Shown here piece by piece: positions 44,380 to 54,574 of a stretch of DNA of 64,000 bases. Below the pieces are notes generated by a model. It saw only the letters and a program-made list of their open reading frames with translations, was not told the DNA's origin and ran no database searches. The stretch covers positions 24,018,197-24,082,196 of the forward strand of contig NC_066851.1 in the NCBI RefSeq assembly GCF_001640805.2, read 5' to 3'. The DNA is from Lates calcarifer (lineage: Eukaryota; Chordata; Actinopteri; Centropomidae). The translations under genes and the position numbers were made by a program. Each line of letters opens with the position of its first letter. The stretch's first letter is position 1.

Positions 44380-44399
44380 CTCCTCCCTCCTTCTTCTCA

Positions 44400-44800
44400 C
44401 AGCTGATTGATCAGCTGAGAGTCCTGATTCTGGTTGTAAAACCTCCCGCCGTCTCATTATTATGAGTTTCGCTCCACCTGTGGCCTCTCAGAGCGTCTGT
44501 CTGTCTGTCTGTGTGGAGGTGGAGGTGGAGGGGGGGGGTTAAATCCACAGCCCCGCTGGGTGTCTTGTCGTCTTTTGTGGCCGCAGACAAAGCTCCGTCC
44601 TCTGCGGTTCTTCAGGGGGACGGCGGAGCGAGGCCGAGCTGTCAGTGTTTGACGAGGTCGCTTTTCAGACGGAGAGAAAAACACCCGTCTGACATGAGCC
44701 CAAATACCAAGACCATCATCTTCATCTTCATCACCGGAGGGAAGCAGAAACAGGGAATTCCCTTCAGGAACCCATCTACTGGTTTTACTTTTAGTAGTTT
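44400..44800. promoter_or_regulatory. Weak CNE candidate with G-rich patch
   Basis: CCGCCGTCTCATTATTATGAGTTTCGC (palindromic CTCATTATTATGAG core at about 44,451-44,466) and a CpG-bearing block at 44,570-44,690 (GGGACGGCGGAGCGAGGCCGAGC). A G run lies at 44,529-44,538. Evidence is composition only. Confidence 0.2.
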
Positions 44801-44804
44801 GAGA

Positions 44805-45540
44805 GAAAACTGAAGTTATCAGCCTCTTTACAGATGAATGATCTGAAGGTAAAACTGTGAAGGTCCAGAAGGTTTGGACGAGTCACTACCTTCAACACAC
44901 GACTGGTTGAACATTGTATTGTTTCCATTTTCATTTATGCTCCTGCTATGCTACCTGCAGAGCAGCGAGGTCTTACTTTTCACCAGGTGAGTTTGGGTCT
45001 TTATGAAATGGTTCAGGACTCGTTTCGACCCTGACGTTAATCTACAACAAATCTGAAAAAGCAAATCGGTCTCTCTTTTAAAATACTATTTTAAATACTC
45101 TGATGCCTTTAATTGCTGGTCTGAAACCAGCACAGAAACTGAATCTCACTTTTCTACCTCTTTCCTTCTTTTAGGAGTTTGTTGTGTTTATTAAAAAATG
45201 CTGTGCTTCTTTGTCTAAATAAATTCAGAAACTTAATTTAATAAGTTGTAGTGTTTATTTAAACTTCCAGAACAAACTCCTGGAAAACAACAAATGACTG
45301 CAGCAGGTTAATAATCTTAATATTTACAGAGTCGTATTTGAACCTGTCACTTTTCTACGTCAACCTTTCGAGATGAGAGAGGGAGGAAAGAAAAAAGAGA
45401 AAACAGGGTTTATGTGGAGGAATGTTCAACAGAGGAGGGAGAGAGGGGAGAGAGGGGGGGAGGAGAGTTAAAGCTGAGTGAGTCCGCTAATCCTCTTACC
45501 CTCTGTTTTCTCCTCCGACATGTTAACCAGTCAGAGCAAC
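44805..45540. other. Noncoding stretch, no gene seen
   Basis: AT-rich, passing into a GGGAGAGA-rich patch at about 45,370-45,470. No feature is assignable. Confidence 0.4.
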
Positions 45541-45549
45541 ACTAATCCT

Positions 45550-46020
45550 CTACAGGGGAGGAGGGGAGGAGGGGGGACAACACTGCTACTGTGGGGGGGT
45601 GGAGGAAAGAGGGAGGAAGGGAGGGAAAGAGAGAGAGGAAAGGGGAAAAAGAAGACCCCTTCCTCAGGGAGGAGAGGAAGGGGGGAGGAAGGAAGGAAAT
45701 GGAAAACGGAGAAAGAAAAGAGGAAGAGGGAGGGATAGAAGATAAAGAAGTAAAAAGGAAGGGAAGAGGGAGGAGTGAGAGAGAGAAAGGAAAAGTGAAA
45801 AAGGAAGGGAGGAAGCAGGGAGGGAGAGAAAGAAAGGAAAGGGGGGAAAACAAGGAAAAGGGAAAAAGGAAGGAAAGAGGGTGAGAAAAGAGGGGGCGAT
45901 GGAAGAAGGAAAGCAAGAGAGGAAACAGAGAAGAGGAGGAGGAGGGAAGGAAGTGAGGAAAGGTGAGGAAGGAGAGAAGGAAAGATGGAGAGGAGAAAAG
46001 GAAGAGAGAGAAGGAAAGGT
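45550..46020. repeat. Purine-rich satellite block
   Basis: The plus strand is nearly all A/G (GGAAGGAAGG, GAAAGAGAGAGAGG and so on) over 470 bp. The 206- and 124-codon minus-strand frames are Ser/Pro/Leu/Phe translations of it. Confidence 0.85.
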
Positions 46021-46194
46021 GTCAGAGCTACATCATCTCCTGTTGGTTTGACTCTTTTATCCTGACAACATGGAGGACGTGATGCTGACTGGTCGAGGTC
46101 GAGGTCACACCTGTCGAGTTTCCAGGTGAGAAAGAAAAACCCGGCGTGCACCTGAGGAAACGATCACATGACCTCCCCCTCCGTCTCTGAGTCG

Positions 46195-46395
46195 CTCGAA
46201 CATCCTGCTCCGCTGTGTTTTATTCTGAGCGACGACGACGATGACGACCGCCCTGAACCGGCGTCTGTATCACGAACAGGAAGCGGCGAAGCTTCGATGG
46301 ACGACGTCCAGACCGGCGTCTAAATTTACATCTCCACCGCTCGGAGTAAATTTAACTTTAACAACGTCAACACATCAAATAAAAAAAAAAAACAA
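46195..46395. promoter_or_regulatory. CpG-rich segment, weak CNE candidate
   Basis: GAGCGACGACGACGATGACGACCGCC, GGAAGCGGCGAAGCTTCG and CGCTCGGAGTAAATTTAACTTTAACAACG. CpG is well above the neighbourhood. Function unknown. Confidence 0.25.
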
Positions 46396-46679
46396 CAAAC
46401 GCTGAAGTTTCTCTGAGGCTGACGGCCAACTCCTCTTCTTCTTCACCTCCTCTCGCTCTGATCAGGAGGCGTCTTTAGCTGCCGCACTGTTTTCTTCTTC
46501 GGTGGTGTGCAGGAGATTTAGGTTCAGACCAGTTTAACACCCACAAGGTTTTTTTTTCTTCTTCTGGAAAATTAAAATAATAAAAATAAAAACAAACAAC
46601 AAAAAAAAACCTGAGGCCTCAAGCTGAGACCGAACACATCACCGTTACCGTGGTGATGCTTCAATGGAGAGGCTTCACG

Positions 46680-47100
46680 ACGTGACGGGAAGGAGAGGAG
46701 GAAGGAAGGAAGGAAAGATGAAGACAAGGAGAGGAAAGAGAGGAGAAAGGACAGGAGAAGAGGAGGAAAGGGAAAGAGAGAAAATGTAGAGAAAAGGTGA
46801 GAAGAAGAAGAGGAAGGTTTTCGTTCTGTCGTTCTGTCCTCCACTTCTCCTCACCTTTCTCCACTTCTCCTCACCTTTCCTCTCTTCCTTTTCTTCTCCT
46901 CTCTCTTCTTCTTTCTCTCGTTACATTCCCTTTTTTCCTTTCCTCCTCTCCCTCTTATCACCTTCCTCTCCTCCTTCCTCTTCTCCTCAATTTCCTCTCT
47001 TCCTTTCCTTTCCTCCTCCTCTCCCTCTCCTCCTTCTGTCCTTTTCTCTTCACCTTTCTTCGCCCCCTTTCCTTCTCCTCTCTCTTCCTCCTTCACCCTG
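46680..47100. repeat. Adjacent purine and pyrimidine blocks (inverted composition)
   Basis: The plus strand is purine-rich at 46,680-46,815, then pyrimidine-rich at 46,835-47,095. The two could fold on one another, and CTCACCTTTC/TTCTCC words repeat in the right half. Frames on both strands are artefacts. Confidence 0.75.
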
Positions 47101-47109
47101 ACGACATGT

Positions 47110-48290
47110 TACATCAGAGTCTCTCTGTCGTCCTATTGGTCAATGTATAAAAACGCATCGCTGGGCAGTGTTTCGCGAACCGTCCCTGAAGCCGAACATG
47201 TCGCTCCTGACATTTCCTTAAAAATCTTCGACGTGTTAATTCTCTAATCAAGCAGCAGCTGAACCATGAAAACATGTTTAATGTTAAACTTTAACTGTTT
47301 CACTCTTCTGTCGTTCCCTGTGAGAACATTTTGGCCTCTTCAGCTTCACGCACAGAAACACACTCTCAGTTTGAACTCACTAAATCTAAATTTCACTCTG
47401 CAAACTCCAAACTGTTTGTCCTTTTGTTCTGTTTCCACTTCAGTCCAAACACATCTGAGTTCACTCCGCTGGATTTAAATAATTATCCTCTGCTTATAAT
47501 CAGAGCCGACGCCGCAGACTAAACTCTGATGTTTGATTTTTGAGGTAAACTTGGACGGTTTCAACCGGGGGGGGGGCTCCGTTAATGCAGGATTTATGAT
47601 GACCTTTGAACCCCGAGAGGACGCTCCAACACACACTCATCCATAAAGATCCGATATCAGCGAACACACACGTCCACGTCCAACCTGAAAGTGAATACCG
47701 CAGGTCGCTCTCATCTTTCCCCCAGTCTCAACACGTCAATCAGCACACTGCAATTAGCCCAACACCCCCCTCCAACACACACACACACACACACACACAC
47801 AGTTAAAACAGATCTCATTGGACGACATGATCCTCCGTTCACACCACAGCCTGAACAACACCCGACCAGAAACAGGCTTAACAGACACGAGTAAAACACC
47901 TGAACCACGGACTGAAACACACAACCTCAACTTCAATAAAACTCCATGTTCAGGGTTTTTCCGTAGGCGCATCGTAAACTTTCTCACTGTTTGAAGTCAC
48001 GTCATTGTCACGTTTCATAATGTTTTAACGATAATCGTAAACGAGATGAAGGATTTTTGACATTGGACGTCTGGATCTAAATTAGAATTACGACATGACT
48101 CGATATCATGAGAACATACGTTCATAAAATCCGAAATGTGCCAGGTGCCCACCTTCAGAATACCTTTTCACAGAATTTGCACAAACACTCACTACGGCAC
48201 CAACTGTGGATTAATCCGCCTCTGAAAATAGTCCCTGACAAATGCTCTGTTTCCTCCTGTTTGAGAAGAACAACACTGAGCACTGAACAG
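47110..48290. other. Noncoding stretch with short CA tract
   Basis: A CA run at about 47,776-47,801 and a G run at about 47,569-47,577. No protein-like frame. Confidence 0.4.
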
Positions 48291-48293
48291 TGA

Positions 48294-48296
<3 letters not shown>

Positions 48297-48329
<33 letters not shown>
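48297..48329. repeat. (TG)n microsatellite, about 33 bp
   Basis: A pure TG run immediately left of a small CNE candidate. Confidence 0.95.
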
Positions 48330-48418
48330 GCTGGATGCAGCCAATCGGCTAAAAAAGCAAACGTTGCTAATTCCTCATCGTTCTCCATTACCTCAGATCT
48401 GTCCCCAGAGACGAGCAA
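48330..48418. promoter_or_regulatory. Short CNE candidate
   Basis: GATGCAGCCAATCGGCTAAAAAAGC, GTTGCTAATTCCTCATC and CTCCATTACCTCAG form an 89-bp non-repetitive island. CCAAT, GCTAAT and CATTACC words are present. Confidence 0.3.
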
Positions 48419-48469
48419 CACTGACGGACGGACGGTGAGTGTGCGTTTGTAGCTGTGTGTGTGTCTTAA

Positions 48470-48471
<2 letters not shown>

Positions 48472-48510
<39 letters not shown>
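48472..48510. repeat. (TG)n microsatellite, about 39 bp
   Basis: A pure TG run. Confidence 0.95.
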
Positions 48511-48514
<4 letters not shown>

Positions 48515-49280
48515 GCTGATGGATTATGGGAAACCCTCTGGATGGTATCAAACCAAAGACTCAACAACAGCTCAACACCTCGACAGCCCAAACAGCACGA
48601 GTCCTGCGCTGAGAGCAACTGCATCTGTGGTTTGTTTTAGTCTGCCTTCGCACCCAGACGGGTGGAGTTAGGGTAACTTTTAAATAATTTCTAATTTCAG
48701 GGTGTGTTCACAGCCTGGGTGTTTGTCCAACTGAACACACACACTTTGCTGCCTTCAAGTGGAGCTTGGAAATTTGTGCTATCACCTGTTGGTGACAAGA
48801 ATCTCAACTGAATTTTTACTCACCGTTAAGACTTTGTTGTCCTGCCACCTGGTTCACAGTGACGAGCTCCAGTCCTCAGGCGTCAGGTCCTCACTTCTCT
48901 ACCCTCTTTGACGGAAGGTTAAGGGTCCAAGACCTGAGCTGCATGTACAGTCGTCACCTTCAGTGAGTGATCCTGCCGACAACACCAAGTTTATGGTGGA
49001 AATTCCTGTTGAATAAAGCACAGAGTCGACTATTTTTGAGTTAAAAGTGGCATCAAGAACAGATGTTAAACTGAAAATGGACTTATAGATTCTCGTTTAG
49101 CAGCCCAAGTAAGATGCTCATTGGTATACAGAGGTGGGGAAGCTTAGACCAATCAGATAAACCTATCATGACCCGATTATTCTATCAAGTCATTTATCAG
49201 TAAGGCTTTGGGTCATCTGAGGGTCTTGTTAAGGCTACAGTTATCAGTTAGATTAAGTATTAACACAGAGCTGCAGGAAT
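48515..49280. other. Noncoding stretch, no gene seen
   Basis: Unassigned mixed sequence with no repeats or motif islands of note. Confidence 0.4.
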
Positions 49281-49282
49281 GA

Positions 49283-49497
49283 ACCTAAAACCAGGAAGTC
49301 AGTTAGCATGTTAGCATGTTAGCTCTTCCTGTTGTCAGTGTGTTTCTGGTTAAATGTCTGAAATAAGGTCTGTGGTTTTAACACAAGCTCAAGACATTTT
49401 CAGGTTTTATTCTCCGGACATAAAATGGGTCAGTAAATCCCCCACTCCTGATGTTTGAAGCTTTTACGTGTCTTAAAAAAGGCGGTTGCTAACGAGT
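49283..49497 (+). repeat. Dispersed repeat DR-2, copy 4
   Basis: Almost identical to 35,783-35,994 (one extra G in CTCCGGACATA and two substitutions near the left end). It is followed 50 bp later by DR-3 copy 2, so the two may be parts of one larger composite element. Confidence 0.85.
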
Positions 49498-49546
49498 GTC
49501 TAAATGAGACTACAGAGGTTGTCGGGGACGTTAACATGAAAACCCA

Positions 49547-49813
49547 TCTACTCACCAGTCCAGTCATGTGACCGTGGTGTAGTGTAGTTGGTTTATAGCC
49601 TAACATTAGCTTCTTACTTCAAACATCAGAACAGTGGTGTTCATCTGTGAAGATGATCTGATCAACTAAACCTGAAGGATCAGAAACTTTAGCTGCTCAC
49701 TGTTTATTTTCTGGAATAATCCAAAACACTATGAAAAAATCCCACTGGCTTTTTGTGGAGGAACCAGGCTGATGCTGAACTTCAGGTTGGACTACAGAGA
49801 CACATCATCACTG
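49547..49813 (-). repeat. Dispersed repeat DR-3, copy 2 (reverse)
   Basis: Reverse-complement match to 23,700-23,920 plus the GGACTGGTGAGTAGATGGG word. Relative to the other copy it carries about 45 extra bp (AATAATCCAAAACACTATG...) and lacks the roughly 110 bp lying before the 18-bp repeats. Confidence 0.8.
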
Positions 49814-50144
49814 TGGGACGTTATAGATATTTTTATACTGAGAGTTTAGTTAAGTCGAAGTACACACAGTACAACAGGTACTATAACAGTTATCACACCT
49901 TGTATACAGCTACTGAGCAGTATAATGTGGACCATGTGTAAATGAAGGAAAATATTGAAATATAACATTAAAATCTTTCTAAACACCGCCCACTCGTTAT
50001 AACCCCGCCCCCTCTCCCTCCACATTAAAGTCAGTGACTCAGCTGTTTTCAAATCATAGAAGAAGACTGGTGCAATGGCCGCCGCTGCGTTGACCTCCGA
50101 CCCTGTTGATTTGCAGCGCGGCGTTTATGAACAGGAAGTGAAAC

Positions 50145-50300
50145 TTAAGTGAATTTAATAGCAGGACTGGGAATAGACGGGAATAAAATGGCCCTCATCA
50201 ATATTGATGCTGTTCTGTTAATTAGACTTCACATCTCCGACTCACAGAGACACACCGAGGGCACTGTGATTGGACGGCCGCCACCGCCTCGGAGTGTGTG
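50145..50300. promoter_or_regulatory. Candidate conserved element with ONECUT-like palindrome
   Basis: The 14-bp perfect palindrome CATCAATATTGATG at 50,196-50,209 contains two overlapping ATCAATA words on opposite strands. It is followed by CTGTTAATTAGACTTC and GTGATTGGACGGCCGCC. The left part has GTGAATTTAATAGCAGG and GGGAATAAAATGG. Repeat-free for 155 bp, ending at a TG tract (50,309-50,333). Confidence 0.45.
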
Positions 50301-50308
50301 TCTGAGAG

Positions 50309-50457
50309 TGTGTGTGTGTGTGTGTGTGTGTGTTAGGACAGACTGAGGGCACCGAGCGTTGGACAACAGCCACTGTGTGTGTGAAGCAGTGTGTGTGCAT
50401 GTAAGTGCGAATGTGTGTGTTTGTATGTGAAATCCTTGGTTAATAAGGAGTTTTCTC

Positions 50458-50488
<31 letters not shown>

Positions 50489-50730
50489 GTGTTTGTGTTG
50501 CAGTAAATCAATGTGTACATGCTTGCGTGTGTGCATGTGTGTGTTTGTGTGTGTCCATCGTTGAATGAATCCATCCAGGTCCATCTGTTTGGCAGGAGAC
50601 ATGAATGTGAGGCCATCTGTGCTCTCACAGTGTGTATATGTGTGTCTGTGTGTGTGGTGTGTGTGTCAGCCCTGAGGTGCAGTGTGTAAGAGGCAGAGGT
50701 GATAAGAGCATACATAGTCACACACACACA
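50309..50730. repeat. TG-variant belt
   Basis: TG runs at 50,309-50,333, 50,459-50,494 and about 50,632-50,668, joined by TGTGTGCATG and GTGTTTGTG variants. Long histidine/threonine frames on the minus strand are translations of CA repeat. Confidence 0.85.
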
Positions 50731-50823
50731 CGCACTCAAACACACTGTGATCCCAGCTTGTCCTGTATGAGAAGTGAGAACTTTGGTTTTGGCGTCGTTT
50801 CACCCTGAGTTGTAGTTAATGAC

Positions 50824-50827
50824 GTGT

Positions 50828-50895
<68 letters not shown>
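50824..50895. repeat. (TG)n microsatellite, about 72 bp
   Basis: The longest near-pure TG tract in the window, with one TCTG interruption at its left end. Confidence 0.95.
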
Positions 50896-50898
<3 letters not shown>

Positions 50899-51159
50899 TA
50901 CTCTGGTTTGTGTTTGCATTCACACTAACATGTGTAGCTAAATGTAGTTTGTGTGTGTGTGACACATGATGGTCACTGCTACAAAATCCAGAGCAGAAGA
51001 AGAAGAGGGAGAAGATGGAGGAGGATGTTGTGTAGTTTTGTTGAGATGGTTGTGTATGAAAACTTTGCATCATGTGTGTTTACAACAGCTTCAATGCCGG
51101 GTCAGATACCAACTCATATATGTGTGTTGTACCGAGACAGGAGCAGAAAGAAGCCCTTT

Positions 51160-51525
51160 TATCTCTACCAGACTCCATTGACAAAAACAGGAATTTAACC
51201 AGGAGCTGCTGGAATACCACTGCCTCCATCTGTTACTGTGTCTGTGTTGTTGTGTGACTTTCAGTGGTGAAAGAAGTAATCAGATACTTTACTGCAGTAA
51301 AAGTACCACACAGTAACACAGACACACTAACAGATGGAGGCAGTGGTATTCCAGCAGCTCCTGGTTAAATCCTCTTTTGTCAGTGAGTCTGGTAGTGATA
51401 TATAGAGATGTTTCAGTTAAACTAAAGGATCTAACTCTTTAATAAAAGCTCTGTCTCTGTAGGAATCCTATCCCCCTGTAATAACAAAGCAAGAACTTTA
51501 GTGGACGTACTTTGACGAGGACAGT
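51160..51525 (+). mobile_element. FB-1 fold-back element, copy 6 (best preserved core)
   Basis: ATCTCTACCAGACTCCATTGAC, GGAGCTGCTGGAATACCACTG and GCCTCCATCTGTTA are mirrored by TAACAGATGGAGGC, CAGTGGTATTCCAGCAGCTCC, GTCAGTGAGTCTGGTAG and TATATAGAGATG. The central hinge is CTTTCAGTGGTGAAAGAAGTAATCAG...AAAAGTACC. The right outer arm includes GCTCTGTCTCTGTAGGAATCC and TTTAGTGGACGTACTTTGAC. The stem exceeds 100 bp per arm. Confidence 0.85.
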
Positions 51526-51599
51526 TGCAGCTGTTAGATCATTTAAACCCCAAATCACAGAAAAATAGGACGCAGGCTAATTACCCTTTAATCTAGTTT

Positions 51600-51690
51600 A
51601 ACTGTAAATGTTTCCACACTGTCGCCGTTCCACCAATAACGTGGTGGCAGTAAAAGAAACGTAGCAATGAAGAAGAAGGTAGAAAACACA
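51600..51690. repeat. Possible retroelement or MITE scrap (GTGGTGGCAGTAA)
   Basis: CACCAATAACGTGGTGGCAGTAA followed by AGCAATGAAGAAGAAG. A similar GCAGGTGGCAGTAATG...AAAAGCACAAGAAGATGG occurs at 59,087-59,150. Related words occur in fish dispersed repeats. Short and uncertain. Confidence 0.3.
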
Positions 51691-52027
51691 GGTTTACACA
51701 TGGGTTACAGTTATAAACATATACTTTTGTTTTCTCTGATTTTGCTTCATAAACTTTTAATCCTTTAATTTCTGTGTGTGATAATTTGTTTTGTTGAAGT
51801 TTTGTTTGACTTTGTGATGCTGTTTCAGCCAAGTGTGAGTAAAGTGTTCAGGTTTTATTATTGAAGGGGAAAAGAGGGAGAGGACAGGGAGGAGGATGAA
51901 TTAAGAGAAGAAGAAAGAAAAGTAAAAGTTTGGAGAGGAGGAAGAAAAAAGAAGAGGGATGAAGAAGAAGACAAATTGATTGGTGGAGGTTGGCCAAGTT
52001 CAACAGATTAAACCTGGAGAGATTTCA

Positions 52028-52059
<32 letters not shown>

Positions 52060-52063
52060 ACAC
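52028..52063. repeat. CA microsatellite, about 36 bp
   Basis: A CA run with one CTCACA interruption. Confidence 0.9.
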
Positions 52064-52158
52064 TCTCCCAGCTGGCAGGTCAGGAATAATAAACGCTCTC
52101 AGAGTTTATTTTTTCTGTGATCTGAGCTGAAGGAAGATTTGGACGAAACATCCAACAT

Positions 52159-52160
<2 letters not shown>

Positions 52161-52207
<47 letters not shown>
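52161..52207. repeat. (TG)n microsatellite, about 47 bp
   Basis: A pure TG run. It forms a CA/TG inverted pair with 52,028-52,063. Confidence 0.95.
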
Positions 52208-52209
<2 letters not shown>

Positions 52210-52537
52210 GTGACTGTTGAAATCTGCCCTGTAGAATAAACACACACTCAGAAGGTAACGTACACAAGCAGGAACAGCTGGTAACACAGTTCAGTTTCTC
52301 TTCTTCTTTTATTTTCTTCTAAAAACATTTCAACCTGTTTTCAGACTCGTTTCTTGTTTGTTTCCTAAATAACTGAAAAAAACAAACAAACAGTGGAACG
52401 GTCTGGGAGAACTTGTGTTTGAATGGAAGTTGTGCGTTGTTACTTTCGAACCTGTCAAATAAAGCAGCACAACAATATAAACATGAATTCTTGTTTTTAT
52501 GTTTTTATTAAATGTTTTCATTAAAAATGTTAATAGG

Positions 52538-52597
52538 TGTTGTGTTCACTACCCGCTGACACAGTCGGATGTTTCAGACTCGTACAGTCGCAGAGAG
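52538..52597 (+). repeat. Dispersed repeat DR-4, copy 2
   Basis: Inverted partner of 28,950-29,012; shares GTTCACTACCCGCTGACACAG followed by TCGGA. Confidence 0.65.
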
Positions 52598-52659
52598 CTC
52601 AACTTATTTCTTTCTTCCCACATTAACCCTTTCTCCTCTACACAGTACAGAATGAATCT

Positions 52660-52738
52660 ATGACGACAAAGAGACACAAAACTGTCAAAAAAAAAGATGC
52701 AAAACTACAACAAAGAGACACACAACAACACAGAGAGA
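52660..52738. repeat. Short ACAAAGAGACACAAAAC minisatellite
   Basis: GACAAAGAGACACAAAAC, GATGCAAAACTACAAC, AAAGAGACACACAAC. Same family as 10.28, 28.06 and 40.91 kb. Confidence 0.7.
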
Positions 52739-52808
52739 GGAGCCCCTGTCTCCAGTACTGTGGTCATGACCGGAAAAGTGACTTCAGAGATTTAGAAGTT
52801 GATTAAAA

Positions 52809-52810
<2 letters not shown>

Positions 52811-52863
<53 letters not shown>
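52811..52863. repeat. (TG)n microsatellite, about 53 bp
   Basis: A pure TG run. Confidence 0.95.
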
Positions 52864-52864
<1 letters not shown>

Positions 52865-53935
52865 GGAGTTTAAAGAAGCAGCTCGAGGTGAAAAAGGTGG
52901 AACAGAGCTGGAGGAGGAGGTGATGAAGAGAGGGGAGGAGAGGGGAGGAGAGGGGGGAGTTACAGGCAGCGATAAGACTCAATGTGTGTGTTATGAAATG
53001 GATTTCTGATGTTGTGAAACAAACCACACAGAACTTCTTCTTCACCACAGTGACCTCTTTACAAATGACTCACACTCTTTTATTTTGTTAATTTAAATAA
53101 AAATCAAACTTGTTTTATTCAGGATGCTCACTCCCGACTGCCCCGCCACAATAAAAGTCCCCCTCTGTACCATCTACAGACTGCACCACAGTCATCAGCT
53201 TGTTGTGTTGTTGCGTATAATTATTTGTGTGTCTTCCTGAGACTCTGAGACGTCGACGCTGAAAAGACAAAGATCCACAGACGTTTCTATACGTGCTAAA
53301 TAAAAACCTGAATGTACAGTATATCGTCCATACAGCTCAGAGACAGACCGACAGATCAGTCCAGGCAGACGTGACCTCTGTCTCCTCCTCCATCTGCAGC
53401 CGTCCCCCATGTTTAGTCTGATCATATATTCATCACAGTATATATAGACACGTATAGACGCACACAGACTGAGTGCCAGCAGCAACCGAGGCCTCCTCCT
53501 TCACCTCCATCTGTCTCCTCCTCCCCCTCCTTACCCCCCTCCATGTCGTGATTGACAAGCCAGGCTCAGGTGGAAACGAGTGTGGGGGGGGGCGGGGGGG
53601 AGTCAAATGAGCAAATCAAACTGACTGACCTCCAGAAAAACTGCAAACAGAAAGACGACGTCCGGGAAAATACACAGAAATCAAACTTCTGAATTCAGAC
53701 GTTAACATTTGAACGTTTAGTTTTTGTGATAAAACACAACTTCTGACTTTTTCTAATCAATGAAATCATCATTTATTCACAGCCTGGGACGACGTTTGGT
53801 TCCTTAAACACACCATGAAGTAACAGAAAACCTGTTTAAACAAAGTCATCCACTGTCTGATCTGTTTCTGTGAGGACGAACAGAGCTGTATACGTCTCCC
53901 TGAGTGCTGTGCACTGATTTAAATACATTAAGATT
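52865..53935. other. Noncoding stretch with G-rich patch
   Basis: GGGGAGGAGAGGGGAGG at about 52,933-52,955 and a run of G's broken by one C at 53,583-53,601 have quadruplex potential. No gene seen. Confidence 0.45.
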
Positions 53936-54570
53936 TAAAGCATGTTTATTCCATAATAATGAGTGGTAGCATTGCAAGACATAAACACAGAATAAACCTC
54001 TGTTAGTGCTCGATATTTAGATTTATCAGGATGGAATCTGTGAGTCTGTGAGTGAATCCCCTCTCTTCTATCCGGCCAGTTGGTTCCTCCTGGAACCTTT
54101 ATGACAGTGTCTGTACCAGAGGGAACTCTTTTGGCCGAACACCCTGGTTTACTAAACTCATGCACATCTCTATAGCACATACAGAACGTGATCTGATCAT
54201 TGTTCTGGGGCCAGCGACCACTTACAGGGGAGAAAATGACCAATTAAAAAATATGTTTACGGTCGTCTGTAGTCCTAGATGCTGTAGGATTTATATTTAA
54301 CCTAAATGCTTCAGTCCTGACTGTGGCGTCTTACACTTTGTGATCTGTTGAGCCACAGAATAAGAAGCCCTCTGTGGTTTTTCTGAAGTTGTGGCCAGGT
54401 ATACAACCTTTCACCGGAAAAAATCTTTTGTTTTGTCCTTAAACTCAGATGCAGCTTTGGCTTTGGCTGCGTCACATCTTCATTTGACAACCCTGAAGAC
54501 ACGGACACACGCTGGTCTTCAGTCGCTGTTCTCAATAAAACTAAAGCAGAAATAACTGTCGTCATATTTT
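53936..54570. other. Unexplained block, possible LTR remnant
   Basis: Overlapping open frames on both strands (102 codons minus, 82 codons plus) with ordinary rather than repetitive composition, then a TTATATTTA word at about 54,290 and an AATAAA at about 54,535. This order (promoter-like TATA, then polyadenylation signal) is compatible with a decayed solo long terminal repeat. I do not recognise the family, no second copy exists in the window, and no terminal TG...CA with duplication was found. Confidence 0.15.
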
Positions 54571-54574
54571 CTCA

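Noticed and set aside
45531..46151. 206-codon minus-strand open frame
   Set aside because: Low-complexity Ser/Pro/Leu/Phe product of a purine-rich satellite.
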